From Paenibacillus sp. MMS18-CY102 (lineage in GTDB: Bacteria > Bacillota > Bacilli > Paenibacillales > Paenibacillaceae): a DNA stretch of 64,000 bases. The notes below the pieces were generated by a model. That model was not told where the DNA came from, searched no databases, and saw nothing but the letters and a program-made list of their open reading frames with translations. Within the stretch, counting starts at the first letter, position 1. Every line of letters starts with the position of its first letter. Shown piece after piece: positions 56,821 through 64,000 of the stretch. The position numbers were made by a program, and so were the translations under genes. The stretch is taken from positions 124,001 to 188,000 of the forward strand of contig NZ_WSTC01000002.1 of the NCBI RefSeq assembly GCF_009789195.1, given 5' to 3'.

Positions 56821-57563
56821 TAACTATTGTCTTGTACTTGAATCATATACTCGAATAAAGGATTCTGATAAATCATATCTTCTGGAATATTTCTTGAAAT
56901 AATAAATATTTTTGGTCGATTGTCCTTGTCAGTAGATATAATGTTTATGTTTGTGAAATAGTTATTTGATAATATTGAATAAAAAAAGCTATTGTATGGT
57001 CTAGGAATGTATCCGACTTTTGTACCTTTGTGCTGAGGATCCAGAATTTCAATAGCATGAACGTCTTGTCGATTATTCAAATCGATATTTGGAATTAACT
57101 CATCCTCAAGTTTAAGTAATCTGTTGAACTTTGAGGTGTGAGACCATCCAGCAACCTCACAAGCTACATAAGATAAACGTGTAGACTTATCGTAATATAT
57201 AGGTGAGAGAAATGATAAAGAATCTGTTGCAAGTTTTCCGCCTGTAATGAATAAAAAATCCCAAGAAGTATCTCCAGAATTCACGATATCATATTCTAGT
57301 AAGATTCTTTTAAATTGTGCTCTACCTTTATCGGGAATTCTTCTTTCAAAGGCAGGGAATAATTCGTTACTTTCATATAATCTATCTACATCACTCAATC
57401 CAACAAATGGAGAAAATCCTTCTTTTTTTGCTTCATTTAAACCGCTTAAATTATAAAAGAATGTATATTTGTCATCAGTTTTACAAAGAACTGCTACAAG
57501 ATGATTTGTTCCAGAATATACGCCTTTCCAGTTCAGGAGTAGCTTTTTCGGAGTTGCCATCAT
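56820..57563 (-). CDS. HIRAN-like protein, third gene of AT-rich kinase operon
   Basis: 247 residues, start overlapping the kinase stop (ATGA) with AAAGGAG upstream. The C-terminal part NNRQDVHAIEILDPQHKGTKVGYIPRPYNSFFYSIL has the N-x-x-D-x-x-A-I ... G-x-x-x-G-Y-I-P-R pattern of HIRAN domains, which bind DNA ends or are fused to repair and defence proteins. The middle (LFPAFERRIPDKGRAQFKRILLEYDI, FITGGKLATDSLSFLSPI) resembles the small N-terminal part of HipA toxins. The DNA is much richer in A and T than its surroundings, which suggests transfer from outside. Confidence 0.5.
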   Translation of the reverse strand: MMATPKKLLLNWKGVYSGTNHLVAVLCKTDDKYTFFYNLSGLNEAKKEGFSPFVGLSDVDRLYESNELFPAFERRIPDKGRAQFKRILLEYDIVNSGDTSWDFLFITGGKLATDSLSFLSPIYYDKSTRLSYVACEVAGWSHTSKFNRLLKLEDELIPNIDLNNRQDVHAIEILDPQHKGTKVGYIPRPYNSFFYSILSNNYFTNINIISTDKDNRPKIFIISRNIPEDMIYQNPLFEYMIQVQDNS

Positions 57564-58528
57564 AAAAACTCCTTTATTAAATAATCACGTCTATAACTTA
57601 TTAGTTTAAACACGAATGCTTTTTTTTGATCAGACATAACTTCATGTGGAATTCGGAAAATGATATCATATAAAATTTTATCAGTTAGTAAAGTAATCTT
57701 TGTTAGATGGGTCTTGATTACAGGATCTAAAGTATAAATTTTAAGAAATAGATCTAGAGTGTTAATTCTTTTTTCAAATTTATGAATAGTTCCCCATCTG
57801 ATAAGTGAAGCAGATTTTTTTCCATGAACATATGCATTGAACATCTGAGAATCTTTCATCATTAGAGTCGCACTTTTATTACTTATTTCACGCCCTAAAG
57901 AAGACGAATTATCATAGAGTGGAGAGAAAGTTATATATCCATTTTTTTGATTTAGAATTATCCCGAAATTATCTTGATGACGGTCTGTGTTTCCGATTAG
58001 AGTATCAAAAACGATCATATCGTATAAATTATTTGTCATGTCATGTTTCTCAAATAATCTTGACAATAATTGATAACTGTATACCTCAGACTCACCTTGA
58101 AGTTTCTTACGGGCATAGGTAGGGTCAAATTCCATGATCATGTCGGCGCCTTCAATTAATATATCTTCTCCTTCAGTCAGAAAGGAGTAACATACAGCAC
58201 CATAAATTTTTCCATCATAAATTGCCTCGGACCTTGCTCCATAATATGCTAGAGATTCATCATTTGCTTCGATATAACCGATGTCGACTAAATGAGTATC
58301 AATACCAATTACTTTTCCAATTTCCGAACTTATTTTTTCGGACCACATTTCACCAGTCAAGTCATCTGCACTTTCACCAATAGAGCTAGAACTCGTTAAA
58401 GAAATTGGAAGTTTAAATAAAGCTAAGTTATTGTCTTGTGGTTTTCGATACCATCTTTTTTCTTTTGACCCAGATGCATTAAGAACCTCTTCTATCTCCC
58501 ATGTGGATAAATCAATCAGTGGGTACAT
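57560..58528 (-). CDS. Small HipA/CtkA-like kinase
   Basis: 322 residues, start after AAAGGAG. HipA-type kinase elements: ATP lysine candidate K39 (LALFKLP), catalytic loop IGNTDRHQDNFG with D182, and metal-binding FSPLYDN with D206. The length and the lack of the HipA N-terminal domain are closer to the stand-alone kinase CtkA or the HipT subunit of HipBST than to classical HipA. It is translated from the same message as a HicB-like gene before it and a HIRAN-like gene after it. Its target is unknown. Confidence 0.78.
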   Translation of the reverse strand: MYPLIDLSTWEIEEVLNASGSKEKRWYRKPQDNNLALFKLPISLTSSSSIGESADDLTGEMWSEKISSEIGKVIGIDTHLVDIGYIEANDESLAYYGARSEAIYDGKIYGAVCYSFLTEGEDILIEGADMIMEFDPTYARKKLQGESEVYSYQLLSRLFEKHDMTNNLYDMIVFDTLIGNTDRHQDNFGIILNQKNGYITFSPLYDNSSSLGREISNKSATLMMKDSQMFNAYVHGKKSASLIRWGTIHKFEKRINTLDLFLKIYTLDPVIKTHLTKITLLTDKILYDIIFRIPHEVMSDQKKAFVFKLISYRRDYLIKEFL

Positions 58529-58552
58529 TAATTCTCCTTTAGCATTGCAAAA

Positions 58553-58981
58553 TTAGTCGGGGAATTTTTGTTGTTTTGAATTTAGTCCAAGTGCTTCTTT
58601 TAGGCCGCTTTGTAGTATCAACGAGAAATTAAGTCCTGCATGTTCGCTCGCATCACGTAACCATTTAGGCATAGTACAGTTTTTAGATACGGACTTTTGT
58701 GCTGCTTCGTCACGATAAGGTGGCATATAAATATCAAGATAGATAATGTGATTGCTTGAATTTTGAAGAGTTAATTCATCTGGAGTGGCGGGTATTGGAG
58801 GGAGTGATTTTTTTTCTTCTATTTCCAATACCTGTTGAACTAGGTGTTCTCTTGCTTTCTTCAAAGCTTGATGTATTTCATTTTCGGTTACAAGAATACC
58901 TGGAAAGTTAGGAAAGTGAATGTTAAATGTGTTAAGGGGAGTTCTTTCGACTAGGACTGGATATATATACGTGGTTTGCAC
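58553..58981 (-). CDS. HicB-like antitoxin/DNA-binding protein
   Basis: 142 residues from GTG 58981, eleven bases after AGGAGG. The N-terminal HicB fold reads TTYIYPVLVERTPLNTFNIHFPNFPGILVTENEIHQALKKAREHLVQQVLEIEEKKSLPPIP. The C-terminal KWLRDASEHAGLNFSLILQSGLKEALGL is the ribbon-helix-helix-like DNA-binding end. HicB normally neutralises the HicA ribonuclease, but no HicA is here. Instead the next gene is a HipA-like kinase. The promoter just upstream lies within a large perfect inverted repeat, expected for autoregulation. Confidence 0.85.
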   Translation of the reverse strand: MQTTYIYPVLVERTPLNTFNIHFPNFPGILVTENEIHQALKKAREHLVQQVLEIEEKKSLPPIPATPDELTLQNSSNHIIYLDIYMPPYRDEAAQKSVSKNCTMPKWLRDASEHAGLNFSLILQSGLKEALGLNSKQQKFPD

Positions 58982-59067
58982 TTAAATATGTACCTCCTAG
59001 TCTGTTAGGTTTGTTTTAAAATGATCGTAGGGAATAAAATTAATCCAATTAAAAATCGTGTTCATTT

Positions 59068-59121
59068 AATATAACACGCGTAATAATGCGCGTCAACATT
59101 GGGGCGCATTATTACGCGTGT
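59068..59121 (-). promoter_or_regulatory. Promoter and 18-bp inverted-repeat operator of the hicB-kinase operon
   Basis: ACACGCGTAATAATGCGC (59074-59091) and its exact inverted copy (59104-59121) are separated by 12 bases. Read leftward, TTGACG (59091-59096), 17 bases and TATATT (59068-59073) form a good promoter. One operator arm fills the -35/-10 spacer and the other lies upstream of the -35. Binding of the HicB-like protein to both arms would shut the operon. Confidence 0.82.
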
Positions 59122-59166
59122 AAAAAGGCGTGATAAGGAATAATTTTTAGTTGTTCAAATATCATC

Positions 59167-59206
59167 AAAACTAGCCTCACACCAGGAGGTGCAAGGCTAG
59201 TTTTGT
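59167..59206. terminator. Bidirectional terminator
   Basis: AAAACTAGCCT pairs with AGGCTAGTTTT with an inner CACC/GGTG stem. It ends the HD-GYP gene on the minus strand and marks the right border of the AT-rich segment. Confidence 0.85.
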
Positions 59207-59227
59207 ATTTATTATGTGTTTCATGCT

Positions 59228-60307
59228 TTAAAGAAAAATCTCTTGCACATCCAGCTTACGCTCGATCGTGAGATCGATGAAGCGGTCTTGAATTTGAATA
59301 AGGGGACGGAAAAATTCGCTTGGATGCGTCATGACGATGACACCGGTCTGGCCGTCGCTCAGCAACGCTTGTTTGCCGATAAAGTTCGGGATCATATGTT
59401 TGATAAACGTTTGGGTCGTCTCTGCGTCGAGCTCGGAAAAGCTCATGCGATATAATTCACGCAGTACGTGGAGCAGATCCCGTCTTTCGCGATACACGCG
59501 CATGGAAATCATTGCGCTGTAGACGTCTACAACTGCAACAATTTTGGAGACAGGATGGATCTGGTCGCCTTTAAGCCCCAGTGGGTATCCTGTACCATCC
59601 ATACGTTCGTGATGCTGTGCGGCGACAAGCGCTGCAACCTCGTTTTCCATCGATTTCTGAATGATCTCGAAGCCATAGCTCGGGTGGCGCTTAATCTCTG
59701 CGAATTCTTCCTCGGATAACCGGCCAGGCTTGTTCAGGATGTCATCATTAATTCGGCATTTGCCAATGTCATGCAAGAAGCCGGCTTGTCCGATTTCAAT
59801 GGCTTCCTCTTCGCTGTAACCCATCCATGATCCCAGATAGAAGGAAAGCATCCCAACTTGCACGGAATGCTGATACGTGTAGTCATCCTTCGTGTTTAAT
59901 AGGAGGAGCATAGACACTACATCTCGTTCCATCCGGAAGTTATCGACGAGTGGCTGGAACGTTTCTTGAACAGCTGCTTCATTAATGGTGCCTTGTTTGA
60001 ATGCCGTCTCAAAGAGGGATTTACAACCTTTTATAGTATCTTCATAAATTGGCTGTACGGTAGGCATCCACTTGGGGCTCATCCCTGATTCTAGTGTGCG
60101 ATTCGTGTTGGTTAGTTCGGACGGTTTTGCCATTTCCGCATCGGCGCGAAGATCGATTTCTACATAATCAATTTGATGCTGGAACAACATTGAGATTTCT
60201 TTGCTTTGAAGAGTCGTTCCCTTCGACAGAACGTGGAGGCCGAAGTCGTTGAATGCATCGGCATTAAGCCGATCCCCGTCCTTCAAATCGGTAACGTGTA
60301 CCCGCAT
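59228..60307 (-). CDS. HD-GYP domain protein (cyclic di-GMP phosphodiesterase type)
   Basis: About 359 residues from ATG 60307 after AGAGGTG. The HD-GYP domain is complete: YQHSVQVGMLSFYLG, LHDIGKCRIND, IKRHPSYGFEI, HHERMDGTGYPLGLKGDQIH and VAVVDVYSAM. The N-terminal part (VHVTDLKDGDRLNADAFNDFGLHVLSKGTTL) is the short beta domain often found before HD-GYP in Paenibacillus. The C-terminus is a small beta-rich domain resembling the one that binds cyclic di-GMP-degrading partners. It is not membrane bound. Together with the EAL protein at 44.9 kb it would lower cyclic di-GMP. Confidence 0.92.
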   Translation of the reverse strand: MRVHVTDLKDGDRLNADAFNDFGLHVLSKGTTLQSKEISMLFQHQIDYVEIDLRADAEMAKPSELTNTNRTLESGMSPKWMPTVQPIYEDTIKGCKSLFETAFKQGTINEAAVQETFQPLVDNFRMERDVVSMLLLLNTKDDYTYQHSVQVGMLSFYLGSWMGYSEEEAIEIGQAGFLHDIGKCRINDDILNKPGRLSEEEFAEIKRHPSYGFEIIQKSMENEVAALVAAQHHERMDGTGYPLGLKGDQIHPVSKIVAVVDVYSAMISMRVYRERRDLLHVLRELYRMSFSELDAETTQTFIKHMIPNFIGKQALLSDGQTGVIVMTHPSEFFRPLIQIQDRFIDLTIERKLDVQEIFL

Positions 60308-60478
60308 TATTGACACCTCTGCACAAGAAATAAACTGCTAGTACTATCGTATCAATTGTTGTAGTGGATGGCAATATGAGACAACTTATTATTATTGAAT
60401 TTAGTGAAAAAATGTTGAAAATAATCGTATTTACTGGAAAATTGGCCACAACGTCACGTTGAAAAAATGCCGATTGAA

Positions 60479-61540
60479 CTATTGGCCTAGTAATTGAGTA
60501 TATATACGTTTGGCTTCAATGATTTGATCGGTCCCTTGCACGAGCGCACGTCCGTCAGGGAAGACGACAAGCGATAGCTCGCTTTGCGCTAACTGAATGC
60601 GAAGCAAGAAGCGATTCACGGTCACTTGGCCAGCTGGGGCAAGACGCCGGGCTAACGATTCAAGCGTTAGCTGCATCGGTTTATCGGGTGTAATTTGCAC
60701 GGTGTTGCGGCCGCATAAGGCAGCAGCAGCGTAATCATGTTGCTCACCGATCCATTCATACGCATGGTGGGCGCAGGCAGGACAATCCGTACGTTTGGAC
60801 TGGTCCATCCGAACCTGCAGCCAACGGTTGTTCCATACATCTGCTTGGAGCAGCGAGGGGTTCATCGCTTGGCGGTTGCCGGATAACCATTTTAATGCTT
60901 CAGCAGCCTGGAGGGATCCAATAATATCGATGATTGGTGAGATGACGCCAGTCGTTTCGCATGTATCGGTTGTGCCCCCTGTTGGAGGAGTAGGAAAGAG
61001 GCAACGGAAGCAAGGCGTTTCGCCTGGAAGGATCGTCATTGTCATGCCAGATCCGCCGACAGCACCGCCGTAGATCCAAGGGATATGATGTTTCACACTG
61101 ACTTCATTCAATAGGTATCGTGTGGAGAAATTGTCGGTGCCATCGATAATGAGATCATTCCCTGTGAGCAGTTCTTCTGCAAGATGCGGGACCAGATCGG
61201 CCACAATCGGCTCAATGATGGGCAAGGAATTCGCCGCATGAAGCCGAATGGCTGCCGCTTCTGCTTTAGGCAGCATTTGGGCAGCGTCTTCCTCCATGTA
61301 GAGCATTTGCCGCTGCAAGTTGCTCCACTCTACAATATCGCGGTCGATGATTCGCAGGCGTCCAATGCCGGCACGAACGAGATGTTGGGCAATGATGCTG
61401 CCCAATGCGCCCATGCCGACAATTACGGCAGAACGGGAGCTGATCGCTTGCTGCCCTTGTGTACCGATAGGAGCGAATCGCATCTGGCGTGCATAACGCA
61501 TGGAGGGGGAGTGTTGCTCCGAAGAGGTCATATCGTTCAT
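60479..61540 (-). CDS. moeB: MoeB/ThiF-family sulfur-carrier adenylyltransferase
   Basis: About 353 residues from ATG 61540, with AAGGAG some 13 bases upstream; other in-frame ATG codons further up have no site. It has the nucleotide loop IVGMGALGSIIAQHL, DRDIVEWSNLQRQMLY (the arginine finger region), DGTDNFSTRYLLNEV and zinc cysteines in CFRCLF and CPACAHH. It should activate the C-terminal glycine of MoaD (or of ThiS) by adenylation. A MoeB role is favoured because MoaD/MoaE and MoaA are next to it. Confidence 0.85.
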   Translation of the reverse strand: MNDMTSSEQHSPSMRYARQMRFAPIGTQGQQAISSRSAVIVGMGALGSIIAQHLVRAGIGRLRIIDRDIVEWSNLQRQMLYMEEDAAQMLPKAEAAAIRLHAANSLPIIEPIVADLVPHLAEELLTGNDLIIDGTDNFSTRYLLNEVSVKHHIPWIYGGAVGGSGMTMTILPGETPCFRCLFPTPPTGGTTDTCETTGVISPIIDIIGSLQAAEALKWLSGNRQAMNPSLLQADVWNNRWLQVRMDQSKRTDCPACAHHAYEWIGEQHDYAAAALCGRNTVQITPDKPMQLTLESLARRLAPAGQVTVNRFLLRIQLAQSELSLVVFPDGRALVQGTDQIIEAKRIYTQLLGQ

Positions 61541-61597
61541 AGGTGAGTGAAGTCTCCTTTCCATACGATCATTCATGCTTAATCCTATAAAGGCAGT

Positions 61598-62299
61598 TTA
61601 CAAGGATGCAGTCGGGTTCCAGGGGCCAAGCTGATGCCCTTTCCACTCCGAACCGTCCTCCCAAATTTCTTTTTTCCATATTGGCACGATCTGTTTTAAA
61701 CGTTCAATGGCGTATCGGCTTGCTTCGTAGCAGGCATCACGATGAGGGGCAGAGACAGCAATGACGACGCTTATTTCAGCAATTTCGACCACGCCAGTCC
61801 GATGGGCAATTGCACATAACGTCCCAGGCCAGCGCTCTTCGATTTCTTGCCCGATTTGTTCCATTGTCCGAAGCGCCATTGGTGCATAGCAATCGTACTC
61901 GAGCCTTACGGTGCGTTGCCCTTGTGTCCATTCACGCGTCGTGCCAACGAAAGAAAGTGTTGCTCCATTGTTAGGGACAATGACTAAACGGGTAATATCT
62001 TCTACAGCTATCGTTTGGCCAGTCAGCTGATAGCGCGAGGGCGTCTCGCCGCCCGATACTGGGGGAAGCAAAGCAAGCTCGTCCGAAGCTTGCAGCGGTG
62101 TGTCGTCGGCCGCATACGCATGATTGCGTGCAACGAAGCAAAGCTGGATGAGGCTCGCATGGTCAGGATGCTGCTCGGCAATGATTGTTTTCAATTGTTG
62201 GGCAGTCATTGTGTTACTCTCTAACGTAAGCTCTATTGTTAGTAAACCAAGCCTTTCTGGAAGGCCGGCAAATAATTGGATGGACCATTGATTAGTCAT
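61598..62299 (-). CDS. MoaD-MoaE fusion (molybdopterin synthase)
   Basis: 233 residues. Residues 1-84 are a MoaD ubiquitin-like domain ending LLPPVSGG (Gly83-Gly84). Residues about 91-233 are MoaE (GATLSFVGTTREWTQGQRTVRLEYDCYAPMALRTM, AIAHRTGVVEIAEISVVIAVSAPHRDACYEASRYAIERLKQIVPIWKKEIWEDGSEW). In separate MoaD the Gly-Gly is the very C-terminus and receives sulfur. Here it is internal, so the chain must be cleaved or used differently, as proposed for the fused MoaX of mycobacteria. It is oriented with moeB and divergent from moaA. Confidence 0.92.
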   Translation of the reverse strand: MTNQWSIQLFAGLPERLGLLTIELTLESNTMTAQQLKTIIAEQHPDHASLIQLCFVARNHAYAADDTPLQASDELALLPPVSGGETPSRYQLTGQTIAVEDITRLVIVPNNGATLSFVGTTREWTQGQRTVRLEYDCYAPMALRTMEQIGQEIEERWPGTLCAIAHRTGVVEIAEISVVIAVSAPHRDACYEASRYAIERLKQIVPIWKKEIWEDGSEWKGHQLGPWNPTASL

Positions 62300-62421
62300 G
62301 GAAGAAAACCTCTCATACCTATGGAATAATAGTGGTTATAGCATATCACAATCCATCGAAAAATGTTATGCTAATACATATAGATTGATTACGATTCGAC
62401 TAGAGCTGGAGGTTAGCGGAG

Positions 62422-63423
62422 ATGCGTACATTAACAGACCGATTCGGAAGGGTGCACAACTACTTGCGCATATCCGTTACCGACCGATGCAATTTGCGCT
62501 GCATATACTGTATGCCAGAGGAAGGCGTTCAATTTACGGATGCCTCCAACCTGCTGAGCTATGATCATATTGTAGAGCTGGTGGAGTCCGCCGCAAGCAT
62601 GGGCATAACCAAATTGCGCATTACAGGAGGCGAGCCGCTCGTACGCCCTGGGCTTGATGGGCTTATTAGAAGGCTCTCGCGCATTCCGGGCATATCGGAC
62701 ATTGCGTTAACGACGAACGGCTTGCTGCTTGCCCAGCAAGCGGAAGCGTTACGGGATGCAGGCTTGAACCGGGTAAATATAAGCTTGGATACGCTGGATT
62801 CGACGAGATTTAAGTTTATTGCCCGCCGGGGCGAGCTAAAGCGTGTGATGGAGGGGATCGAAGCAGCGGGACGCGTTGGCTTTGACCCGATTAAGCTGAA
62901 CTGCGTATTGCTTCGCGGCGTGAATGAGGACGAGATTGGCGCGTTTCTGCGCATGGCTTACGAGCAGCCGCTGCATGTTCGTTTTATTGAATATATGCCG
63001 ATAGGGCATGCAGATGAAAATTGGAAAAAGCAGTACTTGCCTTTATCGCGCGTATTGGAAATTGCTGATGAGCAGTCGCTCGCTTATGGGGTTCGTGACG
63101 ATGTACTGGGCAATGGCCCTTCCCAAGATTACGAGATGATCGGCGGCAAGGGCTCATTTGGCCTTATCCATCCGGTAAGTGATGAGTTCTGCAAACGGTG
63201 CAACCGGCTGCGATTGACAGCGGATGGGTATTTGAAGCCTTGCTTGTATTGGGTTGATGAGCTGAATGTCCGTCCGGCGCTTGGAAGCGCTGAAGCGATG
63301 GAGGCATTGTTCCGCAAAGCGATGGATATTAAGCCCGAAAATCATGAAATGGGCGCGAAGCTGTTCGATAATGCCCAATCCCATATGCCGACCGACCGTA
63401 GAATGTCACAGATTGGCGGTTAG
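62422..63423 (+). CDS. moaA: GTP 3',8-cyclase MoaA
   Basis: 333 residues from ATG 62422, nine bases after GGAGG. The radical-SAM cluster cysteines are C23, C27 and C30 (DRCNLRCIYC). The second cluster is C257, C260 and C274 (FCKRCNRLRLTADGYLKPC). The conserved C-terminal Gly-Gly is present (MSQIGG). It makes the first molybdopterin precursor from GTP. In its upstream region TAGCATA (about 62339-62345) and TATGCTA (about 62367-62373) form an inverted repeat that might be an operator. Confidence 0.96.
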   Translation: MRTLTDRFGRVHNYLRISVTDRCNLRCIYCMPEEGVQFTDASNLLSYDHIVELVESAASMGITKLRITGGEPLVRPGLDGLIRRLSRIPGISDIALTTNGLLLAQQAEALRDAGLNRVNISLDTLDSTRFKFIARRGELKRVMEGIEAAGRVGFDPIKLNCVLLRGVNEDEIGAFLRMAYEQPLHVRFIEYMPIGHADENWKKQYLPLSRVLEIADEQSLAYGVRDDVLGNGPSQDYEMIGGKGSFGLIHPVSDEFCKRCNRLRLTADGYLKPCLYWVDELNVRPALGSAEAMEALFRKAMDIKPENHEMGAKLFDNAQSHMPTDRRMSQIGG

Positions 63424-63456
63424 ATTAAGCATCCTATAATGGAAGGGAGCAATCGA

Positions 63457-63963
63457 ATGTCGTACAATGAAGGAAGAGAAACCCGCATCGAGATTGAACA
63501 TGATGAGTTTGGCATTGAGAGCTGGACAGCTGATGCGATGGCAGAATTGGCTGGGGAATCGTTCCCAATTGGAGAACGTGTGCCGGAAGCGGCAGGAAAA
63601 GCATTCGATTGGGCAATCTGGTATGAGGAATGGCTTAACCTGCTCGCCTATACGAGCCATTGCACGTTATCGCCTCCTAAGCAGCTAAAGCTGTATGCTG
63701 CAGACCAATTCGAGGCTTCAATTCCATGGGATCAATTGAAGGGTGCAGCTGTGCTGTTCGCCGAGCAAGATGGGACACCGCTCGCTAAGGGTGGACCAAT
63801 TCGATTATTCGTGCCGAACGGCTCAAGCAAATGCTTGAATGTAAAAAACATTGTTCGTATCGTGGTGTCAACGCAGGAGGAGCTCTCGGAGGAAGCGACG
63901 TATGGCTTCAAGCAGCAGTTCACGCTCGATGATATGACCATTAAGAAACGATCGACGACTTAA
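63457..63963 (+). CDS. Small protein resembling a molybdopterin-oxidoreductase domain
   Basis: 168 residues from ATG 63457, seven bases after AAGGGAG; no signal peptide. The segment LKLYAADQFEASIPWDQLKGAAVLFAEQDGTPLAKGGPIRLFVPNGSSKCLNVKNIVRIVV resembles the end of the sulfite-oxidase type molybdopterin domain (G-x-P-L ... G-x-P-x-R-L-x-V-P ... K-x-x-x-x-I). The first half of such a domain and its usual cofactor-binding cysteine are not seen. It follows moaA by 33 bases and may take part in molybdenum-cofactor handling. This is by likeness and context only. Confidence 0.55.
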   Translation: MSYNEGRETRIEIEHDEFGIESWTADAMAELAGESFPIGERVPEAAGKAFDWAIWYEEWLNLLAYTSHCTLSPPKQLKLYAADQFEASIPWDQLKGAAVLFAEQDGTPLAKGGPIRLFVPNGSSKCLNVKNIVRIVVSTQEELSEEATYGFKQQFTLDDMTIKKRSTT

Positions 63964-63997
63964 GTGACAAGGCGGTTCGATCAGCAAGGGGGCTAGG

Positions 63998-64000
63998 ATG
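63998..64000 (+). CDS. Possible start of the next gene at the window edge
   Basis: The window ends in ATG at 63998 preceded by AAGGGGGCTAGG, a strong ribosome binding site. The gene itself lies outside. Another molybdenum-cofactor gene would be expected from context, but nothing can be read. Confidence 0.35.

Noticed and set aside
57560-58981. Plain HicAB toxin-antitoxin module
   Set aside because: No small HicA-type protein lies before or after the HicB-like gene; the adjoining gene is a kinase of HipA type.
62300-62421. Possible molybdenum-cofactor riboswitch before moaA
   Set aside because: The space is only about 120 bases and shows no extended stems of that riboswitch.

Overview
The window looks like chromosome of an endospore-forming Firmicute close to Paenibacillus. 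Evidence: moderate GC content, strong AGGAGG-type ribosome binding sites with many GTG/TTG starts, sporulation genes (SpoVR, YhbH, a PdaA-type deacetylase, two CotF-like coat proteins), very large secreted modular glycosidases with S-layer homology (SLH) domains, CUT1 sugar transporters lacking their own ATPase, and the sufCDSUB gene order of Bacillales. The genus is an inference from content, not from a marker gene.

Left part (1-17.4 kb): after the tail of a ROK-family protein and a small unknown gene comes a polysaccharide-utilisation locus. It runs LacI regulator, two LplB/YtcP-type permeases, a large lipoprotein substrate-binding protein, a cytoplasmic GH2 glycosidase, a 1670-residue wall-anchored GH30 enzyme, a second freely secreted GH30 enzyme and a second LacI regulator paralogous to the first. 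The two GH30 enzymes would cut a glucan-like polymer outside the cell, one on the surface and one released. The transporter would bring in the fragments and the GH2 enzyme would finish them inside. A PadR-controlled DHA2 drug exporter (17.5-19.8 kb) with paired palindromes in its promoter and a divergent heterodimeric ABC exporter (19.9-23.4 kb) follow.

Middle (23.5-51.2 kb): a SUKH-type protein, a lipoprotein, a nucleotidyltransferase remnant, spoVR, a RelE-like toxin-antitoxin pair, three tandem paralogous membrane proteins, a PdaA-like deacetylase, two spore-coat genes, sbcDC, cysK, yhaM, a Fur-box-controlled FecCD permease pair with an ABC exporter, yhbH, a GGDEF/EAL protein with a broken GGDEF motif, yunC, the methionine-salvage genes mtnK-mtnA, and a DUF1802 gene.

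Right part (51.5-64 kb): the complete sufCDSUB iron-sulfur assembly operon. It is followed by a visibly AT-rich insertion of three coupled genes (HicB-like antitoxin, small HipA/CtkA-like kinase, HIRAN-like protein) whose promoter sits inside a perfect 18-bp inverted repeat. Then come an HD-GYP protein and molybdenum-cofactor genes: moeB-like, a moaD-moaE fusion, moaA, and a small protein resembling part of a molybdopterin oxidoreductase.

Two dispersed non-coding families run through the window. One is built from 21-bp TAACGG-N9-CCGTTA hairpins arranged as head-to-head clusters at four places. The other is a conserved terminator-like hairpin seen downstream of three unrelated genes. No rRNA, tRNA, CRISPR array or transposase was recognised.
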